A stretch of 44,111 bases of DNA from Odoribacter sp. OttesenSCG-928-L07 (GTDB lineage Bacteria; Bacteroidota; Bacteroidia; Bacteroidales; BM520): the NCBI GenBank assembly GCA_030265965.1, contig JAJDHA010000008.1, positions 1 through 44,111 of the forward strand. The letters are read 5' to 3'. The position numbers and the translations under genes are program-made. Below are positions 21,701 to 25,503 of this stretch, piece by piece; within the stretch, counting starts at the first letter, position 1; every line of letters begins with the position of its first letter. The notes below the pieces were generated by a model, which was given only the letters and a program-made list of their open reading frames with translations, was not told where the DNA came from and did no database searches.

Positions 21701-23628
21701 TCTTCAATAAGTATAGCCGTATAAGGTACCGGCATAACAATATTTAGCTTATCAATAGCTTCTTTCCCTTTATTTCTGATTTCAAGGGTATATTTAATGG
21801 TGTCTCCCGGTAACAATTCAACATCTGGTTGATCTAAGCCGGTTTCCGGGTCATAGGTCCAACTAATTTGTTCGCCATTAACCTCAGATATAAGGTTAAG
21901 CGCTTCCGGCTCGGGAATATAAGCATCAATAGCTGCAACAAAACTATAAATAATATACGTATCTCCAGTAGAACCATACCTGAGTTTCATTGATGTCTGG
22001 TTGTTTGTAACAAAATACTTATCGTATGTAGTTCCTGTATTCTGAAGCTCAAACAGGGCAATATCAATACCGGTATTATTATATTCTATATTAGGATAAC
22101 GAGAATCTGAAGTTTGTACCATACTGTTAAAGAAATTATTGGTACCTGGTGTATAAACATTTCCGCTACGGTTAATGTATCTCCAATCATTTGCTGCCGG
22201 AGTAACAGGAGGCTCTCCACCCACTTGCCTACAAACTTGAAAATAATCTCCGCTAATAGCATAATCGCCTTCTCCCGCCATCAATCCGAGTTTTACTTTT
22301 ACATTTCCTTCCTGCACGGCATGTATCCCATCAATATTAATTGAATAATCATAATTCCCTCCTTGGGTATAAGCATATCCGTCAAATACAACAATATCTC
22401 TCCATGGCATAACCGAGTTTTCATATACCACAACCATGCCCCAGCTACCATAATATCCGGTACCGTCAGCAGCACCTTCTGTTAAAGCCATATCGGCTAC
22501 AGTGTAAACACCCGTACCCCTATTGGCATTACGAACAAAATCTGTAACATCTACATAAGCTGCATACATATTTGCACTACCTGTAGCTGTAGCGCCGGGA
22601 TAAAGTATATCATCTTCATTAGCTGTAAAGGTGCGATAGGCTGCATCACTTTCGTGTTTAATTTTAATTTCTCGTTTATTGTATGTTTTTGATACAGAAA
22701 CAGCATTACCTACTTTTACTCGGGCAGATGCCACAGCTCTTTGTCCATCTTGACCCGTTGTTGTACCCATAACTCTGGTTAATTGATCAACGGTAACAAT
22801 AACACCAGTGCCTCCCGCATCTCTAATTTGTATTGGTCTGAAAGTTACGGTTCTATTGCCATCCGCTTCAACCACACTATAAGTTGGAACGTATGTATTA
22901 ATATTGTCCGTACTGGTACCATATCTTACATACGGTCCTGTTGTATTACTAGCATTTCGATCTGTGTGTGTTGCCTCAACATCTTTAAATTCAATATAGG
23001 TAGTTCCTGAACTTGTTTGAAATGCGTATCTAATAATTTGACCATTACTTTCTCTTGTAACTGTCATTGTATTATTTCCTCCTGAGCTTGGTATTGTATT
23101 ACCATTCTTAATAACTTCTCCGTCACCGTTTCCATTTGTTATTGTACCTTGGATACGTTTAGTAACTTGTGGTATTGGGTTAGAGCTTGTAGCAGTTGTA
23201 GTATTCTGTGCCCTACCCGACCAATATAAGCCTGCGTAAACAATATTGGTACATTCATCGGTAGCACCATTTTCTCCGGAAAACGACAATGTTGCCGAAG
23301 ATGAGTTTAGCGTGGTGGGATCCCCATCAACATCAACATATATCATTGTGTTTTGGTTACCACTTGGCATACTGGTATTCGAACCTCCATTGTAGGTTGA
23401 AATAGAAAAACTATTCAATGTCATACTGGTATTACCAATCAGTGAAAAATCTCCACGTACATTGTATATGGTTCTTTCTTGAGCAGAACCTTGTGTTGAT
23501 TTTCGCGGCTCAAAGTCCTTACGAACCTGAGCATTTACCAAATTCGGTGCAATTACAAAAAAGATTGCAACAATGAGTGCAAAAATTGCAACTCTTTTTT
23601 CCTTAAATAATTCGTAAAAATGTATCAT
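1..23628 (-). CDS. Giant secreted multidomain repeat protein (SprB-like / Ig_7 / cadherin-like adhesin), C-terminus beyond window
   Basis: ATG at 23626-23628 on minus strand starts MIHFYELFKEKRVAIFALIVAIFFVIAPNLVNAQVRKDFEPRKSTQG (signal peptide). Same frame (forward triplets starting at positions 1 mod 3) read as coherent protein at positions 1, 6001, 12001, 18001 and through most of the region without tta/cta/tca triplets. Ends in frame at the edge with ...LTHGATYYGANTNGTCALIGYAV. At least 7,876 aa. Confidence 0.93.
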   Translation of the reverse strand, partial: MIHFYELFKEKRVAIFALIVAIFFVIAPNLVNAQVRKDFEPRKSTQGSAQERTIYNVRGDFSLIGNTSMTLNSFSISTYNGGSNTSMPSGNQNTMIYVDVDGDPTTLNSSSATLSFSGENGATDECTNIVYAGLYWSGRAQNTTTATSSNPIPQVTKRIQGTITNGNGDGEVIKNGNTIPSSGGNNTMTVTRESNGQIIRYAFQTSSGTTYIEFKDVEATHTDRNASNTTGPYVRYGTSTDNINTYVPTYSVVEADGNRTVTFRPIQIRDAGGTGVIVTVDQLTRVMGTTTGQDGQRAVASARVKVGNAVSVSKTYNKREIKIKHESDAAYRTFTANEDDILYPGATATGSANMYAAYVDVTDFVRNANRGTGVYTVADMALTEGAADGTGYYGSWGMVVVYENSVMPWRDIVVFDGYAYTQGGNYDYSINIDGIHAVQEGNVKVKLGLMAGEGDYAISGDYFQVCRQVGGEPPVTPAANDWRYINRSGNVYTPGTNNFFNSMVQTSDSRYPNIEYNNTGIDIALFELQNTGTTYDKYFVTNNQTSMKLRYGSTGDTYIIYSFVAAIDAYIPEPEALNLISEVNGEQISWTYDPETGLDQPDVELLPGDTIKYTLEIRNKGKEAIDKLNIVMPVPYTAILIEESVVAQYNWTRALLDGYSIKYPGVTIPDHNNSKIVFNSQIGSGGQVEWYVGDYVYQSPHHVELSCPGDDLTDPDCIQIEVYDLLARLTFEVVVTDDCYILAGAQECVPAVTIFGESSGWGHETGVSFAKWPFVYGFKRYPCEEEPITVPPVLRINAPEECNEENLFEIRTISLCGETPTSTEYSTVSSYFMAGVRFFSHIDEETGKAPEGCTVYDPGRPLASQGCVEFTSTSDFPAPNSFYPDEPSNRRPYYAIPTDPNNICYWTFYLVDLPIPEISIDANQLTICQGESVDLQALVTLYEASEEADPVEYPDGYTYTVRLYEFINEQWTQISPPVVTPDVTTTYRVQAQIDRSMCFTDMNDIVITVLPKANVEDPFTEDICTGSSFSIDPQDILGEDVIPEGTTFSWAAPDSVGVTGLAAGDGATVISGTLTSNRITPVSIVYTVTPTTVTGTEDPCEGDPFNVVITVYPILPAPSTNNLSVCLNGTINLINAVADGTYNFYISETDPTPIDSEFTNVTSDMAGTYWVALVSDETGLLCDSERASFTLTVSPLPTINITTTISEVQCSGGIVTLTATSDIGTTINWYDSPDGTTSIGSGTPVNIILPTVTTQTTFTYYVEAMVGTDGCVSATRASIDITVNPYATVDLITSVSGTTRICEDGELDFGQGGTRQGGTTTLTAAASGVTTPIYKWYTSQTAEEPIHTGAVYTPTGLTETITYYISVSGTNYCENPVNERREITVTVQKMPVLNILVDNDSKCYTESFALSAEIENLETISGGWFGWYLTDEDDPNGYEVDPIGAFSPMQVNATVNSIDEIYANYKRANATENNISIHLRVNTVICGYIIDNLPLEILPYPTSAELTWVSQPEGYQEVCDPVFYEVKIESTGEGNIQDMEVTFEDTNNTLITVSDAYYFILDTNGEIVGEGIQMEESYRDDPDVSSTTSWKFPDIESNEFILEPDQSVMVRIEVMGDCGFYSGDYYTVVLDAIGTCDVLKINERLISKPFLTETALGANITYVIENELDPLINTNETGNSGTWTATYTIAATSVSLDKEVGTYDISVKDAKGETFDFGLVSIEEITGCCNHSVIINTSDATCSNHDGSITILVNGGSDSYLYSFTENGVYAALPSDGVIRNLAAGTYFIYVRDNTCTLSEVATISTSGSNLELNIDVTNATNYEINDGAITVGITGGTPDYRFSLDGAQSWLPILDGAVISNLTPGTHFINIIDANDCIVGSGKIVIGVTDILSVQATSTPSGTDAPTGSINLDVISGTGPYTYYIDGLVASNANINLAIGLHTWKVTDAGGCSSEGKIFVGIDILGNYGEVGEDIEQYYILANITDASCSTGLNEGNITISVTGGDAPFEYSLDGGDNYDIFFDDEYVTSGIEYMVFLLPPNYEQGEFRLNGVEYEVSDDEIIVDSQGSEYSILIPTELRVGDSFGWELDFDVTNVSCGVYGSYNQVFYEIVASCEGVPCEINEPLGSVYVQFEVEGYIIDLDYEYLTDNDELSPTYGQLQSYANPIADTTWTGYFDFTNLTDFIAEGEFTIEYYIDENNNDTLDSEDGEAIYTHLYTTEELDENDGFRITLPDEASLRIEKGKQFLMRIFNNELLCEEYVMPIPTLYGPNKVCRSYIEEVKDENGNITETIIHGNPVTYYSVPDKSGYLYTSKSIDGVTGATPKYLVDEGDEIPEEIILVFPEVGPVEFTWTYTATSSFGERTLVPVSIRIEVVETPLLDFVSGDSERLCLGNIIELSEFIKDANEVEGTVFSFYKPVLNEETQQYDYTLVGTTKDGPVYDNPEVTTTYLVTGQVGEEGCEAFNSLEFTVIVDEMPEIWSIGVLEYPDCGEDNGSIWLGVFARNENEANSYEYSINNANGPFTPFTLDDNGVLEITGLTPGHYTIYVHNKVALACDPSQSLSISLVPINTDLTAEAIIINNIESCGDEDGQIQLIANGGKAPYYYKVEGRLNSEYNVLPDNGILPINFAQGRYYIWVKDSDECEYPLEEVLISAENDLQLTITKETHVDCEELGAMATITIDNYHVTNEPYRYRLNSQGWKEFIRGQESITILSYVGLNTIIVIDNNNCGVSKTFEIEHEKPSFAYVSVEKIDATCENESGGQIIMKLEFLDDNLNTLYYTFGDGEYKEIERQAGTNFVTVTIPNLPVGTYELEVSDDNGCYINYPGITIGLEKGTNINIGSISVVTQPNCTDETGSIHITVYGGEGRYGYNLDGGTDYEPLSADGIIGDLAAGVYTVYVQDLDNLTCSPAESEPIRLTPKNTNLSVTVLEINPTVYCGDATGSLRVLVDGGIAPYIYELDGVETTVGTDGMITELANGEHELKVTDAEGCFVYASGIVISSTYGFSASIANVSPATCVSDGQVRLTIAVPPSTDPNPYYSYRVSGYDYVTFAGMETLIDLPAGNYSITVFDANGCMRTGSFVIPFRDGNIAISNIIKTDAKCDGTAGGTITFSVTGSSSSFSYRIDEGDYIDITASPVTIDNLAEGTYTLHVLGNDGCEATHTNIKIGMSNEPNINVTSISIAAQPLCGTTTGAVRITAVGASTYEYQINGQGAFLPLADNGVISDLAAGTYYFIVREAGNLACPPVKTDYITIEDNTDLAISLETGPATTCGIGDGQIHLSVGGGTSPYRYTLKGIIDSRFDVVTPALVPAHGNLGITYTPGDYVVNVTDANGCTASALATVEAEIGIELTLTTTQYAYCDGRPGTFRINVSGGTEQYSYILNYGNAIPLIGTVLTVEAPAGYHFVEVIDANNCYASDYVYVNTQSEEGVDLISTIDAPCDGTSGGSAIFRVGTTSSPRPTSYTIAGVNYTAAATGDFIVTGLAQGTYSITFYYESGCNFTINDIQIGRDPSSDLKIESIYVVEQPACLSEIRGAIRLIVSGGSGSYEWAYSTSLSNKYELGDGIIDGLSLGVYTIYVWDALNPNCTPVVSNPIELSPRGNDFMLFVTGSTVSGCDVEEGSISANVVGYKGNLTYSIDDATANPFPEDGNLGLYKSGTYLVTVFDDELNCAVSAQATVNVNPTSIGLSLSQVQPAYCMYNGIMNITISPSAGDNSVWRYQLDGKDWRAFVTNSVIEDVTAGWHKVIVSNNNGCITDAEIYIDNTADIILSSVTTKDASCDGTTGGSIQLNIAGGTAPYSIIGKDLINKTGVEAGDVNITDLPVGVYSLSVIDAMGCIATYEKITINRAIEMINANNDFNVIYKNTQATGNIFDNDFDYNNNLLTLVRFETPTKGGSINIDEFGNYTYLPVEDFIGIDTIAYTVINTCGLESQALLIITVLDDIIIEDPLPPVAITDFYSTYVNQEIEIMDVRVNDTERNGGTLSDPYIISQPSNGTLTDNGDGTFSYEPNFNFVGTDVFYYKVCSNEYEDLCDSTWVTIVVTSNEDIIYAFPDWYTVPQNEVLIANSVLGNDLYNGFTPVVTLLSQPSNGAISLNADGTFEYLPDVTFYGTDAFMYKLCATDTDVACDTAWVYIYVNQIPCPVVAPPSVQSPQIFCPPATVADLVASGQNIKWYLAPTGGEALASDYPLEDGGTYYASQSVGICESDQRSYVLVFLREQELDPPAILAHTFCVGETLGLYTQLYSNIVWYESASATEPITDHNILLTDGATYYAARVAGACESALRTEVEFTEASEFISHPIANQSFCDAASISDIKLTVPGNVTWYPTETSTLVLTPDTRLVTGTYWAAYGTGDCQLTERIPVVITIDEYDAPLIEDVQDVCPLSTIANIVVEGAGITWYAEFTLETELSVNTPIVDGETYYAVQSNGYCKGEITAVTVNELIVNPPSVKTPQEFCEEATVADLYALGVNLKWYNAAGELLSPTTALYHDSIYFVTQNNGLCESEASYVKVIIVEELELDAPIILPLFQRFCSVEGMTVADLWTNGLNVVWYSSETGGDPLDSTTPLAAGSVYYAASVAGECESALRTEIGVLQATPQTPPAIEDQQFCDGALVGNLVTPNDHIVWYSSLEGGEPLSPSTVLVQGYYYAAQRAYDGCESSTRRSVYITIDEPEVVITPATQIFCVSAKIADLEVAGAGVKWFATVDATTALVLDFELTNGSTYYSAQTNGDCEGERTAVTVTIYDLAALTADSPQSFCPESTIANIVISDIGTGNDINWYDAAGNVLTETDVLVHEATYYVSQSNDYCESEQTPILIDILPTATPVQIVTTDATICTGSSTTLTAGIATGVEVPVTYLWYDADDNPLTSRGDYGEIFDTPVLTDTTSYFVAITAVNFCENLPEERKEVVVNVNEMPTMELTSSHSSVCPGGTFGLSPIIENITQVQRYQWQYKNASGVFVDGNGHFFPYSSGGSAAEPVSINALTVTYRPQSAHVTNNTVTVRLIINTGVCGEIYKDIELGYGALPVDDALIFVSQPESPITPCEEQVYELRAYALEEGNLSNISLALDDRIATGINAVRAEFEYYDNISNTTIGPIVMDRDSVFQYFTFTMPEDFHFPTEDDDFLLSAGDSIDFKVYVNATCGFFSDGAFDFILNASDACGEAGNAVSPKTITANPFILDFHESSPATYSLISYLNVTKAVDWTSENHDPNNNLNPTNNDNRIYYADNEMNSPIITWTATYKFEYDYPDYDHDSIYFLIPPGMEYIEGSFECTTHPGLYVGLEPTISLNNDAGLEYMVGFPETGIDIGEEVTFTFQFSVEEAACDSYDFYMEIIHSGELECDEIICKFYRTEVPSYFGMKVQWYEMEFLGASDKSYGVMLDDEWTGQYEVKNISAFYTGDDLFIDFYIDLNNNGILDIDEKIESNRVAQQHFTTVGNIAGATFELDPEISVPAQEGYQLLAVHYGGSCYDMVVPISTLFGADTLCVGDIEVFTVPAGMDMYTYSMSIVSGSSTAPTRLPLEGNSSVTENDSQARFRFDNSGKYNLTAFYVLNGTDIMRVSREIVVNPRPVLVYQPIAQDGEITVCAGDGVDLLQYITYQSHIDYTTFTFYEVDGEDLNLVGSGYVGEIVTVIPTENTLYRAFAAIDDTGCEALLPLDLQVNVLPSIEINALNIVSQPSCSDNTGSIFVSVVGGSGSYSWSFNENGPFTNTLAANGIIEDLAAGSYTVYVVDNSGDYCGPAYAGPISLNPYNSDIVVTAATTPSSSCYDETSSSSISDGTIILSIGGGVAPYEYMLVGIDADFSALPANYTIGSLDADTYSVLVKDYDGCVASTTAVVGANAGMSVAYTVKQEATCDEDGMVHITVTGGNGVYSYQLNNGPKISMVGDTTDIIVGIGTHNITVFDSGYCTDELTITIDAPGEKFAEVVDFTNALCDGTASGSVTITFDDLDRPVQYYIGSNTPSDVPATGDLTIEGLSEGTYSVSFIFADDCVLTLNNIVIGRDPNAVIEVRSVYVNTFPTCDDADASGSIVVEVIGGSGSYEYNFDNGDTKYPLAPNGLIEDLTIGAYIMHIWDTNTSNCAPAINTSFTLRSESSDLKAIASATPATDCSADNGEIFLQVTGGVGVVEYTINGTDYFPIPAHPYSIGNGFATDTYTITVVDEIGCYDVVDITVETAGSDLNFDIDITNATCASLGQAIITIDPPAITGTWRYTINGGPLLPFLNNEAQASLAAGNHTIEIENTYGCIYSEEFTIGSTSGMSVTAAPALATCEGIGEIVLDITGGTAPYFAHFAAGDNFGFIIQSPGKFTAPNLPVGRYYIMVTDADGCIFSISNVEIITETNYLIAVNDYNITYVNKPVSANVLDNDIDFLLSNAVLTVIENTTPNNGSITIAANGYYTYTPNAGFVGCDTVMYTVQHDCGYIQHAYLYLRVIYEYISPRPPVAVPDLYTTDVNVSIDDMSVMDNDTDIDGGVISISSVLVQPVHGTLTDNGDGTFDYTPGTDFVGTDYFSYKICNEIGLCDSTWVTIIVSPLEDEPEQIIAFPDFYSMTQDGELEITVINNGVLPNDIYPNSAPLITILTQPTNGYITNINNNGTFTYVPNSGFYGNDLFQYQLCVYDGTYTCSTAWVSILVLANDCPNIMPPVVTTPQEFCSPATVADLIAEGLNIKWYENETAIEDEEALELTETLVDGKIYYASQTDEAGCESERRSPVKVSVVQSLTLLTPEIDSPQSFCAEATISDIITTYPNLVWYDAATNGNVLAPETELADGVTYYAGFIAGDCESAYRAPVRINIVGEVTIVPVIADQSFCLGAMISDIVVGDYGNIVWFLDPDNSYPLSPDTKLTQRTYYAGYSVGDCEITHRVPVAITLLENEAPIAEQTQYFCYGSTLADLEITGAGVKWYDAATNGNELPLSTMLEDGNIYYAVQSNGSCEGEVLAVTTEEIIVLPPIVTSPQNFCEPAYVSDLKPNGQDIIWYSVDTGGTPLDSDTELVDGNTYWAAKTNGVCESVFRSPVVAIVKDFIELQAPVIESPQQVCNFINPILNSTLADIITDGSNLAWYSSVDDDTPLPINTTLINGNTYYAALVAGDCESTERTPVVINVVDEITLIPIIEDQSFCEGATLADIAVPNNDIIWYYFEGNSTMIEDWNTPLENRTYWASQLVGYCESSVRVPVQITVGIPSAPIADPEQFFCEDVNPTVGNIKVTGSGIKWFDAPENGDEVGLDTPLTHGVTYYAAQTNDECIGETTPVTVWLYYNVNPPVVSSPQEFCVVTIPTTLTLAAVQVQGINVRWYDAEVGGNELPLTTVLTNEMVYWASQSLGHCESERRTAVKVILTEEMIVPAPVITSPQQFCAGGTVADLLTNGYGEINWYFNETHTIPLDPHTPLVPGATYYAGLVLGDCESTTRTPVTVTLVPEITIIPAIADQSFCEGAILASVIVPNSSIVWYLSPTGGDPLSELTVLETRTYYAAQAVGECENTTRVAVNITITTPSAPIIPDEQMFCAGATIGDLEVIGHGVHWYATIDDDAPLALTIPLEHNTTYYAANSASDICEGARAAVLVKIYDNVPPPTVESPVELCEVAGNLTLANISVQGVNIKWYASETSTEPLPLSTPLVNGTTYWVSQSIGNCESGRSYVYVKIDPEMEIPAPVIDPIELCETLMGTVRIMDLPVNGQTVVWYLDAAGSFVMPPATHLTSNITLFASQVIGECQSTTLTTVPITFSSEIITIPVIEDQVFCEGAMISSIVVNDDVNWYATLDGTEVLAPEHILETATYYAAITVGDDCESTQRVAVEIVIDPTDYDYLVATQSFCYEATVKEITVMGYGITWYLEPELETALDINDELTHGATYYGANTNGTCALIGYAV
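3710..4600 (-). other. Three cadherin-like (Big_9-type) domains in super-unit 2
   Basis: PPVAVPDLYTTDVNVSIDDMSVMDNDTDIDGG...QPVHGTLTDNGDGTFDYTPGTDFVGTDYFSYKICNEIGLCDSTWVTIIV and two flanking copies. Confidence 0.75.
4600..6625 (-). repeat. SprB-like repeat array 2: about 8 repeats, 2 quartets of ~1.02 kb
   Basis: Quartet phase A starts at PSIEINALNIVSQPSCSDNTGSI (~6620) and NAVIEVRSVYVNTFPTCDDADASGSI (~5595); array ends at ~4600 before NYLIAVNDYNITYVNKPVSANVLDND. Confidence 0.78.
9150..11200 (-). repeat. Ig_7 (CHU_C-associated)-type repeat array 1, about 9 copies
   Basis: Repeats of the form PPxVxSPQxFCxxATVxDLxxxGxNIKWYxxxxxxxxLxxxTxLxxGxTYYAxQxxGxCES. Type-C landmark cagaa-g/t-tgat on + strand at ~10694 and ~9790. 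Confidence 0.8.
11205..12080 (-). other. Three cadherin-like (Big_9-type) domains in super-unit 1
   Basis: PPVAITDFYSTYVNQEIEIMDVRVNDTERNGG...QPSNGTLTDNGDGTFSYEPNFNFVGTDVFYYKVCSNEYEDLCDSTWVTIVV, plus one preceding and one following copy. Confidence 0.75.
12080..16195 (-). repeat. SprB-like repeat array 1: about 16 repeats arranged as 4 quartets of ~1.02 kb
   Basis: Repeated pattern C..G.I.V.V.GG..PY.Y.L......L..G.Y.V.V.D..GC. Phase landmark CDGT-GGS (gttccgtc-ca on + strand) at 14305, 13289 and 12271: spacings 1016 and 1018 bp. Confidence 0.8.
17600..18470 (-). repeat. Additional SprB-like cluster (4 repeats) within super-unit 1
   Basis: VIINTSDATCSNHDGSITILVNGGSDSYLYSF..., LNIDVTNATNYEINDGAITVGITGGTPDYRFSLDG..., SVQATSTPSGTDAPTGSINLDVISGTGPYTYYIDG..., YYILANITDASCSTGLNEGNITISVTGGDAPFEYSLDGG. 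Confidence 0.7.
21400..21930 (-). other. DUF11-like domain of the giant protein
   Basis: Translation ISWTYDPETGLDQPDVELLPGDTIKYTLEIRNKGKEAIDKLNIVMPVPYTAIL is typical of DUF11/CARDB-like folds. Confidence 0.55.
21950..23560 (-). other. N-terminal beta-rich domain of the giant protein
   Basis: Translation contains LYWSGR, AAYVDVTDFVRNANRGTGVYTVADM, YYGSWGMVVVYENSVMPWRDIVVFDGYAY; resembles the N-terminal region of large Bacteroidota surface proteins. Confidence 0.5.
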
Positions 23629-23640
23629 AATTGTTTATTT

Positions 23641-24237
23641 TTATTGTAGTATTGATAATTGATATAAAACTGTTACAGGTTTATTTCCTGCTTTTATCAT
23701 ATTTTGCGTTCTTGTGAGTAAACAGGAATCACTCATATTACCACAAGCATCGTAAGTAAAACTTATAACAATATATTCTAAATTGTCAAAGTTTTCAAGT
23801 TGAGAAATATCCAAATCGGAATAAGCGGCTCCATCAACATAAATACGAAGCACTTTGACTTCTTTAAAAGATTCGTTCCCGCTATACAAACTATTAATTG
23901 CGTTATTATGACAATATGCAACAACAGGAGTTTCATGAGAATTTTGCCCCACTCCTTCGGTATTAATCGTAATGTACGGATTCATTCCGAACAATAATTG
24001 GTTTAGTTGTTCATTGTTATTAACAACTTGTTCCACCGGCAAAAAAGTTATTTCGCCTGTTGGCACAGGAGTGTTAAATAATATACTCCGAGAGTTAGTA
24101 GTTTCATTGATAATGCTTGCCGGAGTAATTTCATTGGCAGCATTTAAGTTGGTAAAACCAAATATCAAAACTGATATTAGCACCATACCCACAGATGAAA
24201 TGCGGGTTTTTGATTTTTGTGTCTCTTGCTTTCTCAT
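23641..24237 (-). CDS. Small secreted hypothetical protein upstream of giant gene (198 aa)
   Basis: ORF track; signal-peptide-like N-terminus MRKQETQKSKTRISSVGMVLISVLIFGFTNLNAA; same strand, 12 bp before the giant ATG. Confidence 0.8.
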   Translation of the reverse strand: MRKQETQKSKTRISSVGMVLISVLIFGFTNLNAANEITPASIINETTNSRSILFNTPVPTGEITFLPVEQVVNNNEQLNQLLFGMNPYITINTEGVGQNSHETPVVAYCHNNAINSLYSGNESFKEVKVLRIYVDGAAYSDLDISQLENFDNLEYIVISFTYDACGNMSDSCLLTRTQNMIKAGNKPVTVLYQLSILQ

Positions 24238-24788
24238 TTTTTTATTATTTTTTATTTATTTTATTATACTTAGAATTTACAATCTCATATACGCAAAATA
24301 TTGATGTCATTAAAAACATCATCGACATAATTTTAAAATACGTGGTAAATAAAATTAAGAAATTGTAAACTATTGAAATCTAATTAGAAATCTTTTAATT
24401 TTTGCAAGCAATTAATTTAGTTAAATTGCCTACTCCAATATTTCAATAAGTTTAATATTAATTAACTTATCTCCCTTAAAAACATAATGCAAAGATAATC
24501 TTTTTTATAAATTATTGTATTTTTTTTGTGAATTTTCGCACTTTTTTCAAAATATTTTGTAAATGATTGAAAATTAAAATCATATTGTTTAACATTTTTT
24601 AGTTTTAAGCTCTTTTTATGTTATATTTAGGCGATATTTTGCTGTCAAATTGGAATATTATGTGGTTTTTTTAGCTCTAAATGGCTCCAAACGGTGCTTG
24701 GGTGGTATTTTAAACGGAAAATGACAGGCAGATTTTGTTGAAGCACGCAGATGACACAGATTTTACAGATGAGCACGGATTTTATATA

Positions 24789-25291
24789 GGGCTGAAAGCC
24801 TGTATTAAAAATAAAAACCATGTCACAATCATTATCAAAATTATTTGTTCATATCGTTTACCATATCAAAACAACATCAGTAAAAATACGAAATCAAGAT
24901 AGAAAAGATTTGTATGCATATATTGGTTCTATCATCAAAAACAATGAATGTATCCCAATCATAATCAACGGTACAGAAAATCACATCCATATTCTTTGCG
25001 TGATGTCAAAGAATATATCATTAGTAAAATTGGTTGAAGATATTAAGTGTCAAAGTAGCCGATGGATCAAAACATTTAATCCTTATTACAAAAAGTTTGC
25101 ATGGCAGGGAGGGTACGGAGGATTTTCTGTAAGTTCTTCATTACATGATAAAACCAAAAATTACATCAAAAATCAGGACGAGCATCACAAAAAAAGAACG
25201 TTTCAAGAGGAGTATCAAATGTTTTTAAATGAATATGATATTGAATTCGATGAACGTTATATTTGGCGAGATTAACTCAGGCTTTCAGCCC
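24789..25291. mobile_element. Putative minimal IS200/RAYT-like element bounded by 14-bp perfect inverted repeats
   Basis: GGGCTGAAAGCCTG at 24789-24802 and its exact reverse complement CAGGCTTTCAGCCC at 25278-25291 flank the transposase ORF. Each is also a small hairpin (GGCT-GAA-AGCC). Confidence 0.6.
24820..25275 (+). CDS. IS200/IS605-type (Y1_Tnp, REP-associated-like) transposase
   Basis: 151 aa; FVHIVYHIKTT..., HUH motif ENHIHIL, ...KLVEDIKCQSSRWIK, ...FAWQGGYGGFSVS, YIKNQDEHHKKRTFQEEY (candidate catalytic Tyr). Confidence 0.9.
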   Translation: MSQSLSKLFVHIVYHIKTTSVKIRNQDRKDLYAYIGSIIKNNECIPIIINGTENHIHILCVMSKNISLVKLVEDIKCQSSRWIKTFNPYYKKFAWQGGYGGFSVSSSLHDKTKNYIKNQDEHHKKRTFQEEYQMFLNEYDIEFDERYIWRD

Positions 25292-25503
25292 TCTGATTAT
25301 CTGATACATAATTCTCAATAGTCCAACACTTTGCATTGGGCTGAATTAGAGCGGGTTTTCAACCCCTTATATTTTGCAGCAAACATAAAACATTTACCGC
25401 ATTTTTGCGGCGATTAATGATTTTATTTACCGCAAAATTTTGTTGTTTGATAAAAGAATCCCAAATTCCCATCGGGAATTCATATCAATAGAATTTTTTA
25501 ATT

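Noticed and set aside
16439-23010. Short ORFs 16439-16702, 20399-20713, 20874-21101(-), 22114-22344, 22783-23010
   Set aside because: Shadow ORFs in other frames of the giant gene; no family features or ribosome-site context.
23800-24304. Plus-strand ORFs 23800-23997 and 23972-24304
   Set aside because: Antisense to the 198-aa secreted protein, which has a clear signal peptide and operon-like spacing.
24240-24720. Very AT-rich ~480 bp intergenic region upstream of the 198-aa gene as a possible ncRNA or promoter hub
   Set aside because: No exact TAnnTTTG box at suitable spacing or stable hairpin was identified by eye; insufficient support.
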